DNA from: JAJPJX01 sp964568355
Lineage (GTDB): Bacteria; Acidobacteriota; Terriglobia; Bryobacterales; Bryobacteraceae
Assembly (NCBI GenBank): GCA_964568355.1
Contig: CAZMRK010000373.1
Location: 1-11,825, forward strand
Direction: 5' to 3'
DNA length: 11,825 nucleotides
Shown here: in pieces, positions 6,495 to 11,825 of the stretch
Position numbering within the stretch: position 1 is the first letter of the stretch
Layout of the letters: each line of letters opens with the position of its first letter
Notes under the pieces: generated by a model
What the model saw: only the letters and a program-made list of their open reading frames with translations
What the model was told of the DNA's origin: nothing
Databases searched by the model: none
Program-made: the position numbers and the translations under genes

Positions 6495-7979
6495 TCAGCC
6501 GCGTTTTCGCAGCAGATACAGGCGCCGCGCGGCGGATTTGAACTGCTGTGCCCGAACGATGGTGAAGCGCTCGCGGCAAAGGTTCTCGAACACTTCGTAG
6601 GTCAAGTCGCGATGCAGTTCCTCCCGGCCTCTGGTAAGCCGCCGGAACATGGAATCTTCGGGCGCGATGAACTCGATAATCAGCGCGTCGGTCGTCAGTT
6701 CAGCGGCTAAGTCCAGGATGTCGGGCAGGGGCACCCGTTCGGTAACCAGCATGTGATGGATGACCGCCAGCATCAGAACGGTGTCGAAGTGGCCGCGGGC
6801 ACGGTCCAGGAAGGACGCGCACTCCCGGTTGCGCCACCCCAGGCTGGGCGTCGGACGCGTGAGGTTCACCATCAGGGGCAGGATGTTCCATTTTTCGGCC
6901 CGTGCCTGCCGCCAGAGCGTTCCCAGCACGACCGGGTCAAAGTCGATCGATACTACCGAGGCGCCCGACCGCGCGGCCAGGACACTGAAATGGCCGGTAT
7001 TGCAGCCTACATCCAGCACTCGCCGGGATCCGCATTCCGCCAGCGCCTCGGCTACAAATTTCTGCTTGGCCGCAAAGTGGTCCACCTCATAGTTGTTGTT
7101 GGACACCATGTAGTCCGACCATACCGAGGTCTTTTCCGACCGCGGGGTCACCCGGTTCAGATGCCGGCGCAAGGAGTTCAATAGCGACTCGAGAATGAAG
7201 CGGGCCTTCTCCGGACTGGGCAGGTGCTTTTTCTGGTAGATACTCTGGTCGTCAGGTGACTGCTTCCGGCTGAGCAGCGCAGGCATGCTGACCAGCGAGA
7301 AAAAACCGGGACGCAGCCGGTCGACGGTCCGGGCCCAGCGATAGACCTCCTCCGGTTCCAGGCCGTCTCGCCGCGTGGTCAGAATCTGATCGAGCCCCAT
7401 TCCGAATCGCGCATTGACGAGCAGCGGGAGCAGAAAGGTCCGCACGAACTGGGCGTACGGAAGCCAGGTGGGGTCGCCGGGGTCGCGCCGCTCGAAGGAC
7501 AATACGTCCACGAACACCGGTTCCGGTCCGCGGAACAGGATGTTATAAGGCGTGGCGTCCTTGAGCCCCCAGCCGTCGTGCAACAGACGGCGCGCCAATT
7601 CCAGCGTCAAAGCCCCGGCCGCGTGCAGCATTTCCGGGGGCCATTCGTAAGGGAAGCTCGGGAAATCCATGCGCTCGTGCGAGAACACCGCTGCGCCGGA
7701 CACGGCGTCGTACAGGCTGCGCACTTCGGGATGAGACAACAACTGTTCGGCTTCGGCCCGGTCCAGCCGGCGCGTGCCCACAATCTGCCCGGCGTCGAGG
7801 AACTCGCGGGCGGCGCCGGACTCCAGGAACGCTTCCAATTCGGCCGCACCTGGAGCATTTGCAACCCGATAAACTCCTCCCTCAAACGGAAAAAGGCTGC
7901 CCGCAGGATCGCGAAACGAAACTGCCAGTCCAGGGCGCGGTTTCCTACTCGCTTCCTCGGCTGCTGTACCTGGATTCAA
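6495..7979 (-). CDS. Kinase-like domain fused to class I SAM-dependent methyltransferase
   Basis: The 494-residue protein has two parts. The C-terminal half (about 300-480) is a Rossmann methyltransferase: motif I VLDVGCNTGHFS (321-332), acidic motif II VVSIDFDP (342-349), and FDTVLMLAVIHHML (398-411), followed by LIIEFIAPEDSMF. The N-terminal half carries a pattern like a protein-kinase or aminoglycoside-kinase catalytic loop: LKDATPYNILF (139-149, D-x4-N) then VFVDVLSFE (155-163, the DFG-aspartate position, D158). A short GGVYRV segment near residue 34 may be a degenerate glycine loop. The overall form resembles proteins annotated as NoeA-like nodulation methyltransferases, known to me only as a label. 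The start is TTG at 7979-7977, overlapping the upstream stop as TTGA; the next in-frame ATG is codon 104, too late. Coupling to the small YTDPGSG protein and the divergent sulfatase-like gene suggests surface-polymer modification. Acceptor unknown. Confidence 0.85.
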   Translation of the reverse strand: MNPGTAAEEASRKPRPGLAVSFRDPAGSLFPFEGGVYRVANAPGAAELEAFLESGAAREFLDAGQIVGTRRLDRAEAEQLLSHPEVRSLYDAVSGAAVFSHERMDFPSFPYEWPPEMLHAAGALTLELARRLLHDGWGLKDATPYNILFRGPEPVFVDVLSFERRDPGDPTWLPYAQFVRTFLLPLLVNARFGMGLDQILTTRRDGLEPEEVYRWARTVDRLRPGFFSLVSMPALLSRKQSPDDQSIYQKKHLPSPEKARFILESLLNSLRRHLNRVTPRSEKTSVWSDYMVSNNNYEVDHFAAKQKFVAEALAECGSRRVLDVGCNTGHFSVLAARSGASVVSIDFDPVVLGTLWRQARAEKWNILPLMVNLTRPTPSLGWRNRECASFLDRARGHFDTVLMLAVIHHMLVTERVPLPDILDLAAELTTDALIIEFIAPEDSMFRRLTRGREELHRDLTYEVFENLCRERFTIVRAQQFKSAARRLYLLRKRG

Positions 7980-8200
7980 CTCTTGGAACCTTTTTTGGTT
8001 TTGATCCAGCCCGTGAACCGTCGCAAATAGAACATGGCCCCGACGAATCCGGCCACGAGCATTTGCCAGATCATGGCCCCTGAGCCAGGGTCGGTATAGG
8101 CCCGCACTTCATGTTCCGAGCCGAAGGAGAGCAACAGGAGAAGTGCGAGGACTCGCAGTTTGCTATGCAAAGAGTTCGTTTTCTCTGAGGAAGTTTTCAT
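7976..8200 (-). CDS. Small secreted or membrane YTDPGSG-motif protein
   Basis: The 74-residue product begins with a basic region and a hydrophobic core (VLALLLLLSFG, residues 17-27), ending at VRA-Y, a plausible signal-peptidase site. The mature part opens with YTDPGSG (35-41), followed by a second hydrophobic helix (MIWQMLVAGFVGAMFYL, 43-59) and a very basic tail (RRFTGWIKTKKGSKS). This DPG(S/T)G-plus-helix layout is one I recognise from many tiny bacterial proteins found near envelope-glycan and methyltransferase genes. I know of no assigned function. The ATG at 8200 is preferred over an in-frame GTG at 8233 because it places the signal peptide properly, though its ribosome site is weak. 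Its TGA overlaps the TTG start of the methyltransferase gene, so the two are translated together. Confidence 0.75.
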   Translation of the reverse strand: MKTSSEKTNSLHSKLRVLALLLLLSFGSEHEVRAYTDPGSGAMIWQMLVAGFVGAMFYLRRFTGWIKTKKGSKS

Positions 8201-8484
8201 TATCCGTTGTGCCTCGGTCGAAGGTTGTAACACGATTGTGCATCTACTGTAACGCTATGTAAACAACTTCCTGCCTTCGCGCGGCCAGAAGTCGTGCGAT
8301 TCAAAACAGCAATTTTTTCGACCACAGGAAATGCGCTCGCTGAGAACGTGGTTTGAATCATACGGTTGTGGCATGGATGTTCCAATTTCCCCAGTGTCGG
8401 GAATGTTTCAATTGTGTTACTCAGTGGTCGTTTGCGGGATAAATACGTTCTAAAAAGGCTTAGCTGGAGCCAGAGGGTACTGGA
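8201..8484. other. Divergent intergenic region
   Basis: About 280 bases of relatively AT-rich sequence separate the small YTDPGSG gene (leftward) from the sulfatase-like gene (rightward). It should hold both promoters. No convincing -35/-10 pair was found on either strand. A GATAAAT at 8438-8444 is a possible -10 element for the rightward gene. No coding frame with a ribosome site was seen. The 26-bp spaced repeat at 8377-8413 is its main structure. Confidence 0.6.
8377..8413. repeat. Near-identical 11-bp direct repeats flanking an inverted repeat
   Basis: ATGTTCCAATT (8377-8387) and ATGTTTCAATT (8403-8413) match at 10 of 11 positions with a 26-bp period. Between them, and touching both, lies TTCCC-CAGTGTC-GGGAA (8387-8403), an inverted repeat with five-base arms. 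The arrangement lies 70-108 bp upstream of the sulfatase-like start codon and looks like an activator or repressor site, although it may be chance. Confidence 0.4.
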
Positions 8485-10128
8485 ATGGGCGTAGTCCGGC
8501 CAGCGCCCCTATCGCCAGGACCCGCCGGGCGGATTCGCAGCCTCGCAAACAGCCTGGCCGTGCCGGCTCTGGCTTCGATCTCCGTAACGAATGCCCTCTA
8601 CTTCCGGTGGTGGACCAGGCTTACGATCCGGATGCCGTTGTCGCAGACGTACTACCTGGACGCCTTCCACTCGGCGCCGTTCACCGTCTCCTTCCTGCTG
8701 TCGTTCCTGGCAGTTGCAACTGTGCTGTTTGGTGGCTTTGTGCTGATATCCAGGCGTAGCGCCGACGCCGAGGCGCGCCTGTTCCAGATTGCTGCCTCTT
8801 TGATTCTGCTTTTCTTTCTCCTCCGGGTGCCGGCCGTTCGCATGTCGCACGTTCGCATGGCGGCGGCGACAATTGGCTTGCTGGGTGTGCTTTATGTGCT
8901 GCGCCGGGCGCTTTCCGGGCTGGCGCGACCGATCGTGGCTGCGGCAGGGGCTCTGTTCTTCATACAGGCGACCTCATGTGCCTGGGCCTATTCCCGCCTG
9001 CCGTCGAACGCCAGGTTGAACAACGGTCCCACATTGTCCGAGGTCCCGGGAGTCGAGTCGAAGCCGCATATCCTTTGGATCATTTTTGACGAATTGGATT
9101 ACGAACTGGCGACGGATCTTCGTCCGGCCTCGGTGAGAATGCCGAATTTCGACCGGCTGCGAGAAGAGAGTCTGTGGGCCAGCGCCGCGCATAGCCCGGC
9201 GAATTGGACCTCCATCGCCCTTCCGGCGCTCGTCAGCGGCAAGCGCTTATCCTGGGTTCGTCCTGAAGGACCAAGCGAACTCTATATCTGGGACGCCGCG
9301 AAGAAGCCGGTGCTCTGGCAGAACCAGCCGACGATTTTCTCGTATGCCAGGCAGAAAGGCCTCAACTCGGCGGTGGTGGGATGGTACCATCCCTACTGCC
9401 GCATCTTCCATTCGGACCTGGCCGGTTGCTTCTGGGCGCCGAGCGCAGACGCCACCGACACGATCCGCGAGCAATTTGTCTTCGGGCAACACGTGCGGCC
9501 CATCTGGCCTGCCAATCGGGGCGTTTCGCCCGCTGGGGAATACGAAATCGTCGCGCGCGAACACGAGAAAGAATACAGAGATACGCTGCGGCACGCCCGT
9601 TCGATTCTGACGGACAAGAAAATGAATCTGATTGTGCTGCACTGGCCGGTTCCCCATCCCCCCGCCATCTACGATCGAAACCTCGATCGGATTGTGACCA
9701 GACCCGGGTTGAATTATCTGGATAACCTCGAACTGGTGGATTTCACTTTGGGGGAGATCCGCCATACGCTCGAGCGCGAGGGCATGTGGGACAAGTTTGT
9801 GATCGTCGTAACGGGAGACCACCCATTGAGGCCCAACGTCTGGGAGAACCGCCCGACATGGACTCCCGAAGAAGCGACGTTGACTGCCCGGCGAAAGCAG
9901 CCGCGGGTTCCTCTGCTCATCAAACTGCCGCAAGTCAATCGTCCCTCGGTTTACGACTCGCCTGTCGATACCGTGCTCATTCACGATCTGACAAAGCGCT
10001 GGATCGAGGGGCAGGACCTGACGCCCGACGCCGTCACAGCTTTTCTGAATGAGAATCGGGGCCGCTTTCCGGTTGACCTGGCGCGCAAGTCGCCGGACGC
10101 TCCGACCGCGGAGCGGTTGCCTGACTGA
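8485..10128 (+). CDS. Membrane-anchored sulfatase/alkaline-phosphatase-superfamily enzyme
   Basis: The 547-residue protein has about five N-terminal hydrophobic segments (roughly 22-41, 65-88, 98-117, 126-139, 147-168) and then a large, probably extracytoplasmic catalytic domain (about 194-505). Landmarks in order: HILWIIFDELDY (195-206, metal aspartate D202); RMPNFDRLREESLWASAAHS; NWTSIALPALVSGK (240-253), where T242 sits at the nucleophile position; HWPVPHPP (386-393); NLELVDFTLGEI (414-425); VVTGDHP (441-447, metal ligands D445/H446); and VPLLIKLP. The CxPSR formylglycine motif of true sulfatases is absent, so a Thr/Ser-based phosphotransferase or phosphodiesterase, as in LTA synthase or phosphoethanolamine transferases, is more likely. 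The ATG has a GAGGG site seven nt upstream. It is divergent from the small YTDPGSG/methyltransferase pair. A headgroup-transfer role on a surface glycan or lipid is inference. Confidence 0.85.
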   Translation: MGVVRPAPLSPGPAGRIRSLANSLAVPALASISVTNALYFRWWTRLTIRMPLSQTYYLDAFHSAPFTVSFLLSFLAVATVLFGGFVLISRRSADAEARLFQIAASLILLFFLLRVPAVRMSHVRMAAATIGLLGVLYVLRRALSGLARPIVAAAGALFFIQATSCAWAYSRLPSNARLNNGPTLSEVPGVESKPHILWIIFDELDYELATDLRPASVRMPNFDRLREESLWASAAHSPANWTSIALPALVSGKRLSWVRPEGPSELYIWDAAKKPVLWQNQPTIFSYARQKGLNSAVVGWYHPYCRIFHSDLAGCFWAPSADATDTIREQFVFGQHVRPIWPANRGVSPAGEYEIVAREHEKEYRDTLRHARSILTDKKMNLIVLHWPVPHPPAIYDRNLDRIVTRPGLNYLDNLELVDFTLGEIRHTLEREGMWDKFVIVVTGDHPLRPNVWENRPTWTPEEATLTARRKQPRVPLLIKLPQVNRPSVYDSPVDTVLIHDLTKRWIEGQDLTPDAVTAFLNENRGRFPVDLARKSPDAPTAERLPD

Positions 10129-10139
10129 GCTGCGACCGC
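10113..10139. terminator. Possible weak terminator hairpin at the end of the sulfatase-like gene
   Basis: GCGGTTGC (10113-10120) can pair with GCGACCGC (10132-10139) as an eight-base stem with one G-U pair and an 11-base loop containing the stop codon. No T-run follows, so it would be at best an imperfect intrinsic terminator between two converging genes 57 nt apart. Confidence 0.25.
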
Positions 10140-10185
10140 CGGATTGGGCGCCTGGAAATCTTGTTCGACAGCCCTAAGAAAGCGC

Positions 10186-10965
10186 TCAATTCAAGTGCCC
10201 GCCGAACCGGTATCCCAGGATTGCTTTGACCAGGAGGTGGTCCGTGTTGTGGGTCACGCCGATACCCACGCCGAAATTGAACTCCCAGCGCGGCCCGAAA
10301 TCCACATCCACGGCGGGCAGGATCGCGTGTTCCTGATCGTGAAGCGGGATCAGATTCTGCAGCGGTCCGACCGCACCGTAGTATTCCACGCCTCCCGCAA
10401 CCATCTTCGTGATCCCATAGCTCAGTTTCACGTTGGGCTCGAAGACGTAGCCGTGCTTCTGCTCCGGGCCGTGAAACGACTTCTCGAAGGTCGGATTCAC
10501 AGACCAGTAGAACCTTCCCATCTGCTTGTCGACGATGGGCCGGATCTCCCAGGTCCAGGTATCCCGGCTGTAGATCGCCCGCTGGTAGCCGAACTCGGTG
10601 GAAAGGCTCAGCCCGACCGGCAGGTGATAGCGTGAAGGAACTGCGATGCGCGGCCGGATATGGCTGCCTACAAAGTTCCAGCCGTGATGGGACTGGATGC
10701 TGCTGAACAGATAAAATCCGGTTTCGAACCACTCGCTGAACCCATGGGTCACTTCCAGCGTCTGGTGTTCCTGGTGTTGGGTGGGAAGTACGCCGTCTTC
10801 CTCGAACCGCGAGCCCTTTGCGGTGAAGTTGCTGTGCATCTCCATCATCGTGATTCCCTGCGGAACCAGCTCCGAGGCGTAGACCTGCACCTCATAGTTT
10901 CCCTGGGCCATCAAGGCGCTGCTATAAAGCCACGGAAGGGCGGCGGCCAGAATCCATGAACGCAA
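10186..10965 (-). CDS. Small outer-membrane beta-barrel protein of unknown function
   Basis: The product, taken as 259 residues, begins with a signal peptide (start codon, RSWILAAALPWLYSSALMAQG, cut near AQG). The mature protein consists of alternating hydrophobic/polar strands rich in Tyr, Trp and Phe: FETGFYLFSSIQ, VGLSLSTEFGYQRA, FYWSVNPTFEKS, LSYGITKMVAGGVEYYGAVG and WEFNFGVGIGVTHNTDHLLV. It ends KAILGYRF followed by GGHLN, so the usual terminal aromatic is five residues from the end. The TTG at 10965-10963 is preferred because AAAAAAGGGG lies nine nt upstream and it puts the signal peptide at the very start. The frame extends to another TTG at 11019, and the first ATG falls inside the signal peptide. 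I recognise the sequence type as a recurring uncharacterised acidobacterial protein, with no function known to me. A channel role is possible. It diverges from the MFS gene. Confidence 0.8.
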   Translation of the reverse strand: MRSWILAAALPWLYSSALMAQGNYEVQVYASELVPQGITMMEMHSNFTAKGSRFEEDGVLPTQHQEHQTLEVTHGFSEWFETGFYLFSSIQSHHGWNFVGSHIRPRIAVPSRYHLPVGLSLSTEFGYQRAIYSRDTWTWEIRPIVDKQMGRFYWSVNPTFEKSFHGPEQKHGYVFEPNVKLSYGITKMVAGGVEYYGAVGPLQNLIPLHDQEHAILPAVDVDFGPRWEFNFGVGIGVTHNTDHLLVKAILGYRFGGHLN

Positions 10966-11075
10966 TGTGGTGAGCCCCTTTTTTGCTCGCTGCGCGGTGC
11001 AAATGACGCTGCTCCACAATCGGCGATCCGCGAGTGCGGCGGGTTACCGATCCAAATTCGTGAGTGCTCCCCCTG

Positions 11076-11086
11076 GATAGGCTATC
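11076..11086. repeat. Short inverted repeat in the barrel/MFS intergenic region
   Basis: GATAG-G-CTATC is an 11-bp odd palindrome 35 bp upstream of the MFS start. The overlapping TATCAT (11083-11088) could be the -10 box of the MFS promoter, but no -35 box is convincing. The rest of the 155-bp intergenic region shows nothing else clear. Confidence 0.3.
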
Positions 11087-11120
11087 ATCTGGCAGATACG
11101 ATACGCTCGGAGGGCATCTT

Positions 11121-11825
11121 ATGACCAGTCCAGGTCCGGCGGTAGAAGGCGGGCTGAGCATCAAACAGTGGAATCTTGTCACCCTGCTGTTCGGCTTCAG
11201 CATGATCAGCTATTTCGACCGCACGATCATGTCGATCGCCGGGCCGCAGATCATCCGCGATCTCGGTCTCTCTCCCACCGCCATGGGGAGCGTTTACTCG
11301 GCCTTCATCCTCGGCTATGCCCTCTTCATGCTCCCGGGCGGACATCTGACGGACCGCATCGGACCGCGGCGCACCTTGATGCTGATGGGGTTCTGGTCGG
11401 CGGCGTTCACCGGTCTCACTATCGCAGGCGGCAAGCCCGGCCTGGGCTCCTGGATCGGTGTGGCGGCAGCTTTCTTCGTGATCCGTTTCGGTCTGGGCGT
11501 AGTCACCGCTCCTCTCTATCCCGCCTGCGCCCGCATGACCGCCAACTGGATTCCCATGGTCTACCATGCGCGGGTGCAGGCGTTTATCATCGGCGGCTCC
11601 TCGTTGGGCGCGGCTATCTCGCCCGTGCTCTTTCAATTCCTTCTGCGGAGATCCAACTGGCAGACGCCATTCCTCGTGGCGGCGCTCGCCACCGCCGCGC
11701 TCGCCGCCCTGTGGTTCTGGTATGCGAGCGATGCGCCTCCCGCCGCCGGCGGCATCCAGGTCGAACGCCCCGTCCGGAGCAGCCCGGGCTGGGCGAAGCT
11801 CTTCACCAATTCCAACCTGATGCTG
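11121..11825 (+). CDS. MFS transporter, ACS-like, N-terminal part (partial)
   Basis: The frame is open to the window edge with 235 codons visible. The ATG at 11121 has a GGAGGG site six nt upstream. The first half of a 12-helix major-facilitator protein is present: TM1 around NLVTLLFGFSMISYFDRTIMS (residues 18-38), the LGLSPTAMGSVYSAFILGYALF segment, the MFS signature GGHLTDRIGPRR (73-84) between TM2 and TM3, a TM4-like FFVIRFGLGVVTAPLYPACAR with conserved arginine, then ANWIPMVYHARVQAFIIGGSSLGAAISPVL. The YFDRT segment, the early GP and the NW motif resemble the anion:cation symporter family (hexuronate, galactonate, glucarate transporters). The substrate is probably an organic anion or sugar acid, but this is by resemblance only. 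It is divergent from the small barrel gene. Confidence 0.88.
   Translation, partial: MTSPGPAVEGGLSIKQWNLVTLLFGFSMISYFDRTIMSIAGPQIIRDLGLSPTAMGSVYSAFILGYALFMLPGGHLTDRIGPRRTLMLMGFWSAAFTGLTIAGGKPGLGSWIGVAAAFFVIRFGLGVVTAPLYPACARMTANWIPMVYHARVQAFIIGGSSLGAAISPVLFQFLLRRSNWQTPFLVAALATAALAALWFWYASDAPPAAGGIQVERPVRSSPGWAKLFTNSNLML

Noticed and set aside
8201..8233. GTG start at 8233 for the YTDPGSG protein
   Set aside because: It would add 11 polar residues ahead of the signal peptide. The ATG at 8200 gives a normal signal-peptide n-region. Neither has a strong ribosome site, so this is not fully settled.
9247..9984. Leftward open frame of 245 codons
   Set aside because: It is antisense to the catalytic domain of the sulfatase-like gene, whose motifs prove the coding strand.
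10034..10732. Leftward open frame of 232 codons overlapping the small barrel gene
   Set aside because: It is in another frame of the barrel gene, has an Arg/Ser/Pro-rich translation and no signal peptide or domain.
1..11825. Defence system, CRISPR array, insertion sequence, prophage, tRNA or rRNA
   Set aside because: No repeat-spacer pattern, transposase, integrase, nuclease/toxin domain or cloverleaf was recognised. The genes read as ordinary chromosomal uptake, regulation and envelope functions.

Overview
The window (about 60% G+C, densely packed) looks like a chromosomal segment of an Acidobacteriota bacterium, probably of the Bryobacterales/Solibacter type. The assignment rests on recognition by eye: two very large or N-terminally similar 'carboxypeptidase-regulatory domain + TonB plug' (Oar-like) outer-membrane receptors with the hallmark DLPLNGRN segment, a LacI-family regulator of the shape that accompanies them in that phylum, and a lineage-typical small outer-membrane barrel. 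No rRNA, tRNA, CRISPR array, insertion sequence or phage gene was seen.

Region 1 (1-6430) is a nutrient-uptake and regulation block. A leftward Oar-like receptor (5' end only, 1-434) is divergent from a LacI-type regulator (641-1747), which is followed at 19 nt by a secreted TPR protein (1767-2951). A complete 1097-residue Oar-like receptor (2972-6265, leftward) converges on the TPR gene. Both receptor genes have sigma70-like promoters sharing the 9-mer GTCTTGACA, a 16-bp spacer and a TATA-type -10 box. In the second promoter a perfect 17-bp inverted repeat covers the -10 box, and inverted repeats also crowd the regulator/receptor intergenic region. This suggests that the receptors are repressor-controlled. 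The LacI regulator is the obvious candidate, but that link is inference.

Region 2 (6495-10128) looks like a cell-envelope modification module. A leftward pair consists of a 74-residue secreted or membrane protein with a YTDPGSG motif and, translationally coupled through a TTGA overlap, a 494-residue protein that joins a kinase-like catalytic loop to a class I SAM-dependent methyltransferase. Divergent from it is a membrane-anchored sulfatase/alkaline-phosphatase-superfamily enzyme with about five N-terminal membrane segments and a putative Thr nucleophile. Together they could tailor a surface polymer or lipid. This is the part of the window most likely to hold an undescribed function.

Region 3 (10186-11825) holds a leftward small outer-membrane barrel protein that probably starts at a TTG codon. 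Divergent from it is the first 235 codons of an MFS transporter that resembles the ACS (anion:cation symporter) family and runs off the right edge.
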